The translations under genes and the position numbers were made by a program. From IMG/VR virus record IMGVR_UViG_3300013772_000010, positions 1 to 49,617 of that record: a stretch of DNA of 49,617 nt. One strand, given 5' to 3'. Source of the stretch: a virus. The notes beneath the pieces are model-generated. The model worked only from the letters and a program-made list of their open reading frames with translations. It did not search any database and was not told where the DNA came from. This document shows positions 41,988-48,601 of this stretch, piece after piece; position 1 is the stretch's first letter; every line of letters starts with the position of its first letter.

Positions 41988-42136
41988 ACTTTTAACGCTT
42001 TAGCAATTAAACCTTCAATAAAAGCCTGAATAGGCATACCTGTTTTCTCTTTGTCTTTACGTACCGCCTCTACAAACGGAGCTCCTATTTTAATAGAAAC
42101 AGTGTTGTATGAGTATTTCTTTTTAGCTTTTTTCAT
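41984..42136 (-). CDS. Ribbon-helix-helix small protein, 50 aa
   Basis: Start ATG 42136 (MKKAKKKYSYNTVSIKIGAP); a longer frame to 42226 only reads through the 12-mer region. The strand SYNTVSIKIG followed by a helix and TGMPIQAFIEGLIAKAL fits the ribbon-helix-helix fold of Arc/CopG repressors. It lies first in the glycan transcript, 11 bases from the 12-mer, so it may autoregulate. Confidence 0.55.
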   Translation of the reverse strand: MKKAKKKYSYNTVSIKIGAPFVEAVRKDKEKTGMPIQAFIEGLIAKALKV

Positions 42137-42146
42137 ATTGAGGGTA

Positions 42147-42158
42147 AAAGTAGTAAAA
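42147..42158 (-). promoter_or_regulatory. Copy 2 of 12-mer AAAGTAGTAAAA
   Basis: Exact copy, 10 bases upstream of ATG 42136 at the head of the glycan cassette. A partial second copy, GTGGTAAAAG, follows at 42165-42174. The RHH protein encoded just downstream is a candidate binder. Confidence 0.5.
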
Positions 42159-42192
42159 TAGGTGTGGTAAAAGTCAGATGTTGAAAACTTAC

Positions 42193-42420
42193 TTATTCTA
42201 TTTCCTTGTTTAAAATATCGAGGCACTCGGATAGCTTGGTGCGCGTTGGGTTGGGCGCAGGGTCATAAACATACGGACATCTTTCGCACACCTGCAAAGC
42301 AAGTTCAACCGCTATTTTGACGCAAGCGGTCGCGTCCTTCCAATATGTGTCGTCAAACTTAGCAAATTTTAATATCAACTCCTCCACTATTTCGGGTGCT
42401 GTTTTTGTCAGATCTATCAT
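42193..42420 (-). CDS. Hypothetical protein, 75 aa
   Basis: ATG 42420, with TAAATTTA, a near -7 box, 5 bases upstream on the minus strand. Helical, with several Cys in CERCPYVYDPAPNPTRTK. Small Bacteroidota phage protein of unknown function. Confidence 0.5.
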   Translation of the reverse strand: MIDLTKTAPEIVEELILKFAKFDDTYWKDATACVKIAVELALQVCERCPYVYDPAPNPTRTKLSECLDILNKEIE

Positions 42421-42468
42421 GTTTGTAAATTTAGATTATTATTTCTCTTTGTCCCATCTTGAAGGGGG

Positions 42469-42682
42469 TTAATATTCTTTAATTATCTCTCTTTTTTCGG
42501 TTAAATCGCCTCTGTGTTTTAATATTTCATGTTCCGCTTCGCTCTCGGATGGGTACATAAATCCTGTTAAATTTGACCAATATTTATTCCACAGAAAACT
42601 ACGCTGTATCATTGGAGCATAAAAAACCGAACCTTCTTCCGTAGTAACTTTTTCAATCCCATACTTCTTCTACTACTAACAT
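42469..42682 (-). pseudogene. Frameshifted small early gene
   Basis: ATG 42682 overlaps the upstream stop (TAATG) and codes MLVVEEVWD before TGA. A +1 shift gives KYGIEKVTTEEGSVFYAPMI, RSFLWNKYWSNLTGFMYPSE and an end in KEY with TAA at 42469, which looks like the rest of the protein. So a one-base indel broke the gene, or it restarts at ATG 42612 (47 residues). Confidence 0.5.
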
Positions 42683-42852
42683 TATTTTTCTGGATAAAAA
42701 ACTACAATTCCGCATAATACTAAAGTGGAAATCATAAAACTAAAGAACAAAAATTTAGCTAAAGATTCATACCCTAAATATGATGCGATTACCATACTTA
42801 CCATAATGACAAGCATTGCGTAAAGTGTTTTGCCTATTAAATTATATTTCAT
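42682..42852 (-). CDS. Small two-helix membrane protein, 56 aa
   Basis: ATG 42852 to TAA 42682. Hydrophobic segments LYAMLVIMVSMVIASYL and FLFFSFMISTLVLCGIVVFY; ends PEK. Its leader is the same 25 bases as that at 43559-43583. Unknown function. Confidence 0.5.
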   Translation of the reverse strand: MKYNLIGKTLYAMLVIMVSMVIASYLGYESLAKFLFFSFMISTLVLCGIVVFYPEK

Positions 42853-42874
42853 CGTTTTATGTTTTAAGGTTTAA
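42850..42874 (-). repeat. 25-base leader repeat, copy A
   Basis: Contains the start codon of the gene at 42852 and 22 bases upstream. All 25 bases are identical to 43559-43583. A degenerate copy lies at 43386-43410. The A-rich sequence on the minus strand is probably a copied translation-initiation leader. Confidence 0.6.
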
Positions 42875-43388
42875 CTTCTGGCTTATCGGATTGGAATAAT
42901 TTGGCATCAAGCCATTTATCAAATTCTTCTTTGGTGTAAATAGTAAGATAATCATATCCTTCATTAAACAAATCTCTTACGGCTGATATTGATAGTTTAC
43001 CTTCAACCTCCTCCTCCGAAATATCTGATTTGGGTTGGAACTTAATAAGCCTTCCTTCGATAGCATCGTCAAACATTTTAATTAACTTATTTGCTTTGGC
43101 AGTAGTTTTTGCTTTTTCAATCTCTCCCTTACTAACATCTCTTTCCTCCTGCTTTGGTAACTCTTGGGTGTATTTATTGAACTCAATAGCCTCCTTCTCC
43201 GCTTCTATTGGTTGCATTGCCAACATGGATTGATAGTAATTTTCAAAAGAGGGTTGTGCGGGACAGCTTTTAGTGCCCCCATCCAACAACCTGTCAATTT
43301 CCTTGTTTCGTTCGGAGGCTCTTTCGCCTGCCTGATAAGCATCTTGTAAGATTGCTTTAAACTCTTGCTCCGTTAATGCTGTTTTCAT
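42864..43388 (-). CDS. Modular helical early protein, 174 aa
   Basis: ATG 43388. Contains TQELPKQEERDVSKG and SDISEEEVEGKLSIS, segments shared with the gene at 43831-44391, set in otherwise different sequence. N-terminal helix (MKTALTEQEFKAILQDAYQA) and C-terminal helical part. Looks like a mosaic early protein built from shared blocks. Unknown function. Confidence 0.55.
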   Translation of the reverse strand: MKTALTEQEFKAILQDAYQAGERASERNKEIDRLLDGGTKSCPAQPSFENYYQSMLAMQPIEAEKEAIEFNKYTQELPKQEERDVSKGEIEKAKTTAKANKLIKMFDDAIEGRLIKFQPKSDISEEEVEGKLSISAVRDLFNEGYDYLTIYTKEEFDKWLDAKLFQSDKPEVKP

Positions 43389-43405
43389 CGTTTATATTTT
43401 TAAGT

Positions 43406-43561
43406 TTAATTTAATGATTCTATTAACGCCTCACATTCACTCATAGTTCCTCTATATATTTCGTAATGATTAGAGTAAAGAGAATTAAATGTTATAACCT
43501 TATATAAAACAACTTGTGTTGTTTGAGCATTAATATCATAAACAGGTTGTATGCTATACAT
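43406..43561 (-). CDS. Small hypothetical protein, 51 aa
   Basis: ATG 43561 to TAA 43406, MYSIQPVYDINAQTTQVVLY then a strand and a short helix with SECEALIESLN. Its leader is the 25-base repeat copy B. Unknown function. Confidence 0.45.
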   Translation of the reverse strand: MYSIQPVYDINAQTTQVVLYKVITFNSLYSNHYEIYRGTMSECEALIESLN

Positions 43562-43583
43562 CGTTTTATGTTTTAAGGTTTAA
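43559..43583 (-). repeat. 25-base leader repeat, copy B
   Basis: Identical over 25 bases to 42850-42874, including the ATG of the gene at 43561. The genes behind the two copies are unrelated, so only the leader was copied. Confidence 0.6.
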
Positions 43584-43590
43584 ATTTTAA

Positions 43591-43824
43591 TTAAATAACG
43601 TAAGGCAATTCGTCTGTCCAACCGAGTGGCTTTATTTTATATGAGGCAATTTTTTGTCTGTATAAATCCCGCCTTCTTTTTGGTAATTCATCTACGGCTG
43701 AATCTAAAAAGCCTAACAAAGCAGCTTTAGTTAAAGTCAAATTATTCACCTCTTTTTTGAGCTTGATAATAATATCATCATTTGTTTCAAACTCTTTAAT
43801 GCAATATTTTATTTCGTCTTCCAT
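43591..43824 (-). CDS. Coiled-coil small protein, 77 aa
   Basis: ATG 43824. Helical heptads (NDDIIIKLKKEVNNLTLTKA) and a basic second half (RRRDLYRQKIASYKI). Possibly a dimeric regulator. No family recognised. Confidence 0.45.
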   Translation of the reverse strand: MEDEIKYCIKEFETNDDIIIKLKKEVNNLTLTKAALLGFLDSAVDELPKRRRDLYRQKIASYKIKPLGWTDELPYVI

Positions 43825-43830
43825 CCTGTT

Positions 43831-44391
43831 TTATTTTGTGCCCGCCTTTGAGTGTTGGAGAAGATAGTCGCGTCCTGTTAATTCCAAAACATACCCCGCC
43901 ATTTCCATACAAGATTTCATTGGTTCTTCCGTAAACTCACTCGTAAAGCCTTTAGTTAATTCAAATACGCAGGTTGCTTGGCTTCTGATATATTTTCTTC
44001 TATCAATCTTCTCCTCCGAAATATCTGGTTTGGGTGTGATAAGTTTTGCAAGCTCTATGCAAAATTTGTGTTTATCAAAAGTTCCATTAAACAAATATTT
44101 GTCTAATAAAATCATAATATTGTCTTCTATCTCATCGTTTGCTAAACGTGCGTTTAGGAGCTGAATTTTCTTTAAGCAGTCAATACAAATTTCGTGTGTT
44201 TCTTTTTCTTCGTCACAATTTACACAAACTGGCTTATCCCCCGCCCTACCCTCTCTTTCCTCCTGCTTTGGTAACTCTTGGGCGTACTCGGTTAATAAAC
44301 TTTCAAGCGATTCAAATAAATCTAATCCTCCGTTGAAAGACTTATAACTTGAATATCCTTTGTCGATTAAAAATTGTTTAGGTGTTTTCAT
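43831..44391 (-). CDS. Modular early protein with zinc-knuckle, 186 aa
   Basis: ATG 44391. The start TPKQFLIDKGYSSYKS is followed by AQELPKQEEREGRAG (shared with 42864-43388), then CVNCDEEKETHEICIDCLKK, a CxxC...CxxC zinc site, and KPDISEEKIDRRKY (second shared block). Unknown role; a zinc-dependent scaffold or RNA-binding protein is possible. Confidence 0.55.
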   Translation of the reverse strand: MKTPKQFLIDKGYSSYKSFNGGLDLFESLESLLTEYAQELPKQEEREGRAGDKPVCVNCDEEKETHEICIDCLKKIQLLNARLANDEIEDNIMILLDKYLFNGTFDKHKFCIELAKLITPKPDISEEKIDRRKYIRSQATCVFELTKGFTSEFTEEPMKSCMEMAGYVLELTGRDYLLQHSKAGTK

Positions 44392-44398
44392 GTAGTTG

Positions 44399-44632
44399 TT
44401 ATTTGGTTATACGATTAAATTTATACTCCCGTTTTGCATCCTCTTTAAGTTTATCTATCTCGGCTTTAAGTTCTTTTATCTCCTTCGCCTGTTCTTCGAG
44501 TATTTTAGCAATGTCATGAGCCGAATGAATATTTGCTTCATTAACTCCTCTAAATTGTTCCTGATATTTATTTAAAATATCAATTATCGTTTCCTCTCTT
44601 GTCATAGTTAGTGTTTTAAAGGTTGTTTTCAT
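44399..44632 (-). CDS. Coiled-coil small protein, 77 aa
   Basis: ATG 44632 or ATG 44605 (MTREETIIDILNKYQEQF). The C-terminal half is a coiled coil (EIKELKAEIDKLKEDAKRE). It begins in the tail of the upstream gene. Unknown function. Confidence 0.45.
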   Translation of the reverse strand: MKTTFKTLTMTREETIIDILNKYQEQFRGVNEANIHSAHDIAKILEEQAKEIKELKAEIDKLKEDAKREYKFNRITK

Positions 44633-44831
44633 TCAGGAAATTGCAAATTGCTATCATTCTTTTGTTATTCGCCGCGATCCACGCCTTTTCATGTTTCTTA
44701 CTCATCTTTTCTACTTCCTCATCATCAGGAAGAAATGCTTCTATCACTCCTTTTGTGTATCCCGGAATATCTGTTTCCTCCGCGATTTGTAGAATTATTG
44801 TACTTACTACCACTGTTACGTATTTACTCAT
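44616..44831 (-). CDS. Small hypothetical protein, 71 aa
   Basis: Start taken as ATG 44831 (MSKYVTVVVSTIILQIAEE); an in-frame ATG at 44861 lies in the upstream gene's tail. A hydrophobic beta strand, then acidic EAFLPDDEEVEKMSKKHEK and a helical end. Unknown function. Confidence 0.45.
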   Translation of the reverse strand: MSKYVTVVVSTIILQIAEETDIPGYTKGVIEAFLPDDEEVEKMSKKHEKAWIAANNKRMIAICNFLNENNL

Positions 44832-44842
44832 TGTGAATATTT

Positions 44843-45442
44843 TTAGTGTGTTCCGTCCCAAATGGGGTACCGGCGGTGAATTTCTTTATTATATGCAGTT
44901 ACCATACCTGTATTGTCACTTTTTCCATCATGTTGGAGCGCAATAAAAGGAAAAGAAGTGTAGCACTTGGCGTTTGTTAAGTCTTCCGCAGTTAAAAAGT
45001 GGTCAATATTGTATCTTTCGTCGGCGGCAAGAAAAGTATCGTAGAACCTTTCCTGCACTATGTAGCAAAAGAACCCTGCATGTTTTCCTTTTCCCACAGC
45101 AAGTCGTGGAGTTATAGGGGTAAATTCTCCGCTATATCCGCCCCCCAGATACAGATCGGCATCAGAGGGTACTTCGGTAACGAATATATCTAAAAACCGC
45201 TTAAAAGCACCTTTCTGTGGGAACCAAACATCGTTTTCTAATATGCACACCCAAGGCTCTCCCCGCTCTTTCGCAATACGCACGCAACCTTTATGGGATA
45301 AACTGATGCCTTTTCTCGCGAAGGATGGAATCATTATAGCAGGAAATACCTCGTACTCCTGAATATTTTGCTCGGCGAATTCCTTTTTGAAGGACAACTC
45401 CCGCGTCTTGTTTGCTATATCGTGTATAACAAATGTCAACAT
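44843..45442 (-). CDS. GT25-type glycosyltransferase
   Basis: 199 residues. ISLSHKGCVRIAKERGEPWV and CILENDVWF correspond to the G-x-x-x-SH and EDD-like motifs of glycosyltransferase family 25 (LPS biosynthesis). Also PSDADLYLGGGYSGEF and YNIDHFLTAEDLTN. It lies apart from the main glycan cassette, 2.9 kb upstream in the same direction. It may act on the same glycan. Confidence 0.7.
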   Translation of the reverse strand: MLTFVIHDIANKTRELSFKKEFAEQNIQEYEVFPAIMIPSFARKGISLSHKGCVRIAKERGEPWVCILENDVWFPQKGAFKRFLDIFVTEVPSDADLYLGGGYSGEFTPITPRLAVGKGKHAGFFCYIVQERFYDTFLAADERYNIDHFLTAEDLTNAKCYTSFPFIALQHDGKSDNTGMVTAYNKEIHRRYPIWDGTH

Positions 45443-45798
45443 CGCTTCAATCTTTTTATAAGCTCATCCGCCCCTTCTACACAGTAATCTGCTAACAGTT
45501 CCATATTCATAGCTGCATGTGGTGCATGTTTTACCATAATGGATGTTGCTATCTTTGTTCTGAGTTGTTCGTCAGGAGATTGTATGGGGATGAGGGGTGA
45601 GGCTTTCATTTTGGATAACGCCGCTTCAACCTCTTCGTTTGAATAGATCTTACGTTCTAAGGTCGCGACGGGGATTATCCTGCTTTGGATGTACTTCTCT
45701 AACTTATCAGGAAGCTCCTGTTCGAATTTCTTTGGTGTTCTTTTGATGTACGCAACCAGTTCGGTTATTGACATCTCTAATTTAAAATGGTCACTCAT
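45436..45798 (-). CDS. Hypothetical protein, 120 aa
   Basis: ATG 45798, overlapping both neighbours. Helical; MSITELVAYIKRTPKKFEQE near the start and AAMNMELLADYCVEGADELI near the end. The pattern SNEEVEAALSKMKASP resembles small accessory proteins in Bacteroidota phages. Unknown function. Confidence 0.5.
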   Translation of the reverse strand: MSDHFKLEMSITELVAYIKRTPKKFEQELPDKLEKYIQSRIIPVATLERKIYSNEEVEAALSKMKASPLIPIQSPDEQLRTKIATSIMVKHAPHAAMNMELLADYCVEGADELIKRLKRC

Positions 45799-45989
45799 AG
45801 TTCTTTTGTTTTTCTTGTTACACGAAGTTCATGCATAAACCGCGCTAAATCTTCGTCTGTTAAATGTGTCCGTCCTTCTTTGTAATCTCTTTGTAGGCGT
45901 TTCCACAGTCCGTTGTCTCCCGCAATTGCTTTAGCTTCCTCTTCAGAGAACGGAATATCCGGTTTAAATTCTTCTTCGTTATTTTCCAT
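45795..45989 (-). CDS. Small acidic protein, 64 aa
   Basis: ATG 45989. Begins with an acidic block (MENNEEEFKPDIPFSEEEAK) and ends basic (RVTRKTKEL). ATGA overlap with the downstream gene. Unknown function. Confidence 0.45.
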   Translation of the reverse strand: MENNEEEFKPDIPFSEEEAKAIAGDNGLWKRLQRDYKEGRTHLTDEDLARFMHELRVTRKTKEL

Positions 45990-46482
45990 CTTCGTAGTTT
46001 TTTAAACGTAATTCAGAGAATCCCATCTCGTAACTTTGCTCAGGGTGGGTTTCAATCCAATGATGGCAGTTATCCTCCACTGCGAGGAACGTCGTTTCAT
46101 CAAGAAGGTACTTGTTACGCCCCCGGCGATGGTGGACCTGATTTGAAGGTTGTCTTGAACAAATTCCTACAATCGCGGCTTCGCATTGGGGATGCTTTTT
46201 AAGATATGCGTCCCTTAGTATCTTGTACAGAGCATTCTCCTTTGTTTTTTTGTCAGAAAATTGCTTAATCGGTTGACGCGGGCGAGCAGATACTTGTCCT
46301 GCTGCTTTAGATTTACTCTTAGGATGTTTCGCCCAACAAGATTTACACGCCTTCTTTCCTTCGACATTTTTCCAGATGAATTGTTCCGTAGAACAAAAAA
46401 AACATATTTTCTTCTTTGCAATCATTTGTTCATTTGCTTTCCTCGGCTCTTCTTCAACTACCAGCGCCTCTTTGTGCTTTAT
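45979..46482 (-). CDS. HNH endonuclease with zinc ribbon; likely AUA start
   Basis: The domain part is IAKKKICFFCSTEQFIW with CKSC (zinc ribbon) and CEAAIVGICSRQPSNQVHHR, then CHHWIETHPEQ, the HNH core with its HH, Asn and His. From ATG 46425 it is 148 residues, but the frame codes sensibly upstream for 19 codons (KHKEALVVEEEPRKANEQ) to ATA 46482, only 7 bases after the preceding stop. No other start fits. Possibly a NinG-like or homing nuclease. Confidence 0.65.
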   Translation of the reverse strand: MKHKEALVVEEEPRKANEQMIAKKKICFFCSTEQFIWKNVEGKKACKSCWAKHPKSKSKAAGQVSARPRQPIKQFSDKKTKENALYKILRDAYLKKHPQCEAAIVGICSRQPSNQVHHRRGRNKYLLDETTFLAVEDNCHHWIETHPEQSYEMGFSELRLKNYEDGK

Positions 46483-46489
46483 TTATTTT

Positions 46490-46660
46490 TTACTTTTCAG
46501 TAGGGTTTATATCGCACTGTTTATTAAATGAGCAATTTGAAGAACTAACTGAATTGTAGTTATCATTATCATAGTTCCAATTGTTGTAGACATAGCCTGA
46601 AGGGGCTATGCTACTAACAATGGTGATATTAGTTCGGCGATATACAACCTGTTTAATCAT
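46490..46660 (-). CDS. Small paralogue of the following gene's C-terminus, 56 aa
   Basis: ATG 46660 overlaps the upstream TAA (TAATG). The segment APSGYVYNNWNYDNDNYNSV and SSSNCSF parallels TPSGCVYDDCGFGIGCYGSV and SSLVLENS of the gene at 46660-47169; the DNA around the PSG is nearly identical. Derived by partial duplication. Function unknown. Confidence 0.5.
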   Translation of the reverse strand: MIKQVVYRRTNITIVSSIAPSGYVYNNWNYDNDNYNSVSSSNCSFNKQCDINPTEK

Positions 46661-47169
46661 TATTTTACATTGTAATATTCAGTGTATTCAGCTTCAAAAG
46701 TTTTACCTACATATTCAGCATCCGCTGAATTTTCTAAAACGAGGGAAGAACCAACCGAACCGTAGCAACCAATACCAAAGCCACAATCGTCGTAGACACA
46801 GCCTGAAGGGGTGCGTTTGTGATAAGGATAATACCAATTATTGCCTAAAGCAGGAATCCAATTACTTCTAACATCCTTAATAATAAGTTTTAGCTTTTTG
46901 TATCCGCTTTCATCTCTTGGTAGTTTAGCGCACTCTGCTAAAAAGTCTCCATACTCTACTCCTTGATTAATACACGCTTCTTTTAACGTAGTTGGTTTCT
47001 CCTTTTTATCTGGAGCTTCTAAAATTGCTCGGAGCCTCTTTTGTTCAACCTCTATTGCTGTTAATCGCTCTAAGGCTTCTTGTTTTGATGTTGTCATTTT
47101 TGTTTTGTTTTTAGTATTGTTTCTAAAAGTATCTACCCAGTCCTGTATTGGTTTTAAGTCGAGTATCAT
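46660..47169 (-). CDS. Hypothetical protein with fibre-like aromatic C-terminus, 169 aa
   Basis: ATG 47169 (ATGA overlap) or ATG 47097 (MTTSKQEALERLTAIEVEQK). N-terminal coiled coil, then GDFLAECAKLPRDESGYKKL and an end NSADAEYVGKTFEAEYTEYY. The last part is a module often seen at the C-terminus of Bacteroidota phage proteins with VGSSLVLEN and AEYVGK. Unknown function. Confidence 0.5.
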   Translation of the reverse strand: MILDLKPIQDWVDTFRNNTKNKTKMTTSKQEALERLTAIEVEQKRLRAILEAPDKKEKPTTLKEACINQGVEYGDFLAECAKLPRDESGYKKLKLIIKDVRSNWIPALGNNWYYPYHKRTPSGCVYDDCGFGIGCYGSVGSSLVLENSADAEYVGKTFEAEYTEYYNVK

Positions 47170-47609
47170 GCTGCTATATTAAATATGTTTTCAGGAAGTA
47201 TGTGTTCCGCCACCAACCTACGAATTAACGCTTCTTTAGGTACATGTAGAGGAACTCTTGTGGTCATACGAGGTTCCGTAATGTTCTGCATTAACAGCGA
47301 GAGAGAATTTCCTCGCGCCGCCGGGAACAACTTTCCAAATAAAGTGCTGATAGTATTCGTAACCATAACCTGACGCATTTCGTTTAAGATTTGCTTTGTG
47401 CGCCCGTAGCGATACATAATCGTCTTACGGTCTGAGGTACTCATACAAGCTACTTCATGCGTTGTATAAGCTTGAAATCCTTTTAAGCAGCTATTGAATA
47501 ACTGCTTTTGATAAGGAGACATCTCCTGACTTTGTTGTGATTGATATTTTCCTGCGAATAATTGCTCGGCTGCTGACAGTGATCCACTGCAAATGACTTT
47601 CTTTTCCAT
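47166..47609 (-). CDS. Hypothetical protein, 147 aa
   Basis: ATG 47609 with GGAGAAG upstream. Contains SLSAAEQLFAGKYQSQQSQE, SPYQKQLFNSCLKGF and KQILNEMRQVMVTNTISTLF. Helical, no family recognised. A copy of the 12-mer is 57 bases upstream. Confidence 0.5.
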   Translation of the reverse strand: MEKKVICSGSLSAAEQLFAGKYQSQQSQEMSPYQKQLFNSCLKGFQAYTTHEVACMSTSDRKTIMYRYGRTKQILNEMRQVMVTNTISTLFGKLFPAARGNSLSLLMQNITEPRMTTRVPLHVPKEALIRRLVAEHILPENIFNIAA

Positions 47610-47665
47610 ACTTCTCCGGTATAAAATTATTAATAAATTTGAATTAAAAATTGATTGTTTAAAAC

Positions 47666-47678
47666 TTTTACTACTTTT
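47666..47678 (+). promoter_or_regulatory. Copy 3 of the 12-mer, inverted
   Basis: Plus strand reads TTTTACTACTTTT, so AAAGTAGTAAAA lies on the minus strand here while the other three copies lie on the plus strand. It sits just past the stop of the gene at 47679 and upstream of the start at 47609. Confidence 0.45.
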
Positions 47679-47918
47679 CTAATCTTCAAACTCGCGCAAT
47701 ACAATCTCCTGAATCTCGGCAAAATCCTTTGTGTTTAAATGCTCAGTCACATCTGTTCCGTCATCTGCAAGTACTACTTTGGTTATCCAGAATGAAGGAG
47801 CGGAACCTTCGTACCCGGGAGACCCGTCGCTTAGTGTCCTTTTTTCAGGCTCCCCAGCATCAAAATCCCCCTCTACTATGTATTCAATTTCTTTGTAAAC
47901 TATCTCAATTTTTTCCAT
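47679..47918 (-). CDS. Hypothetical protein, 79 aa
   Basis: Start taken as ATG 47918 (MEKIEIVYKEIEYIVEGDF), overlapping the upstream gene by 14 bases; ATG 47963 would overlap more. Acidic, beta-rich; GAPSFWITKVVLADDGTDVT-like middle. A small DUF-like phage protein, function unknown. Confidence 0.45.
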   Translation of the reverse strand: MEKIEIVYKEIEYIVEGDFDAGEPEKRTLSDGSPGYEGSAPSFWITKVVLADDGTDVTEHLNTKDFAEIQEIVLREFED

Positions 47919-48099
47919 CTTCTGTAAGTTTAATTTTATCAATGTGTACTCTGTTTGTATCACCCATTATGGTTAGATACCAATACCCGTCTCTATCATA
48001 AGCGTAAACAGTGGCTATTTTACCAAAGGGGATAGCATATACCTCTTGTCCAAATTTAAGCAAAGGCATCTGCTCTAAGTATTCTTGTTCTGTCTTCAT
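47905..48099 (-). CDS. Small beta-rich protein, 64 aa
   Basis: ATG 48099, ATGA overlap with the upstream gene. KFGQEVYAIPFGKIATVYAY and GYWYLTIMGD suggest a small barrel. Unknown function. Confidence 0.45.
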   Translation of the reverse strand: MKTEQEYLEQMPLLKFGQEVYAIPFGKIATVYAYDRDGYWYLTIMGDTNRVHIDKIKLTEDGKN

Positions 48100-48266
48100 C
48101 TGTGCGCTCCTGTTTTTACGTGTCCTTTTTCGTCCATATCAATGCGGGTGTCGTTGAAAAACTCAACAATTCTTCGAATGTTAACTTCTTGCACTCTCAA
48201 TTGGTTGTGGAGATTCTCTATTTCTTTCTCTGCGGCTTCAAGCCGACTTTCCGGTGTTGCTATCAT
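48096..48266 (-). CDS. Small coiled-coil protein, 56 aa
   Basis: ATG 48266 to TGA 48096. Helical heptads from RLEAAEKEIENLHNQL, then RRIVEFFNDTRIDMD. ATGA overlap with the downstream gene. The leader is the structured stretch at 48286-48352. Confidence 0.5.
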   Translation of the reverse strand: MIATPESRLEAAEKEIENLHNQLRVQEVNIRRIVEFFNDTRIDMDEKGHVKTGAHR

Positions 48267-48285
48267 GTGTTTTGTTTTTAGTTAA

Positions 48286-48352
48286 GCCCCGAAGGGGGAC
48301 GTCTTTCCGTCGGTCAGCCCGGACTCCATTAGCGTTGTCATTTCAACGTCCC
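48286..48352 (-). ncRNA. GC-rich structured leader or small RNA candidate
   Basis: Minus strand: CGTTG (48348-48344) pairs with CAACG (48337-48333) over a 6-base loop, and CCCC-TTC-GGGG (48297-48287) makes a second hairpin. A competing long-range stem, GGGACGT (48352-48346) with ACGTCCC (48302-48296), excludes both. It lies 20 bases upstream of ATG 48266. A 19-codon ORF (48341-48282) crosses it. Confidence 0.4.
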
Positions 48353-48384
48353 GATTATTTGCGTATTCTCGGCGTCCTAATGTA

Positions 48385-48483
48385 TCAGTAGATGTTCAAA
48401 ACAACGATTACTTTTGGGTTTTCATCGTCTTCCCTACCCTCGCGGAATAAGGCATCTACCAATATTTTAAAGAACTTATGTAT
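48385..48483 (-). CDS. 32-aa peptide gene with apparent AUA start
   Basis: The frame HKFFKILVDALFREGRED then DENPKVIVVLNIY ends at TGA 48385. It has no ATG; the only plausible start is ATA 48483, overlapping the tail of the upstream gene by 8 bases. Composition is clearly protein-like. Unknown function. Confidence 0.4.
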   Translation of the reverse strand: MHKFFKILVDALFREGREDDENPKVIVVLNIY

Positions 48484-48601
48484 ACTGATCCACTATCCAT
48501 ACCAACAAGCATATAGCTATACCGCATACTGTCAGGAATAATACGGTAGCTCCACGCGCTTCCTTCCGCAATTTGGAAACAATATCGTCATCAAGTCGCA
48601 T
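48476..48601 (-). CDS. Small membrane protein, 41 aa
   Basis: ATG 48601 (or 48604) to TAA 48476; TGATG overlap with the lipoprotein gene. MRLDDDIVSKLRKEARGA followed by a membrane helix TVLFLTVCGIAICLLVWIV. Co-translated with the lipoprotein, so possibly its membrane partner. Confidence 0.5.
   Translation of the reverse strand: MRLDDDIVSKLRKEARGATVLFLTVCGIAICLLVWIVDQYT

Noticed and set aside
46608-46871. 87-codon plus-strand open frame
   Set aside because: Antisense to the paralogous pair 46490-47169, which is supported by stop/start overlaps and sequence duplication.
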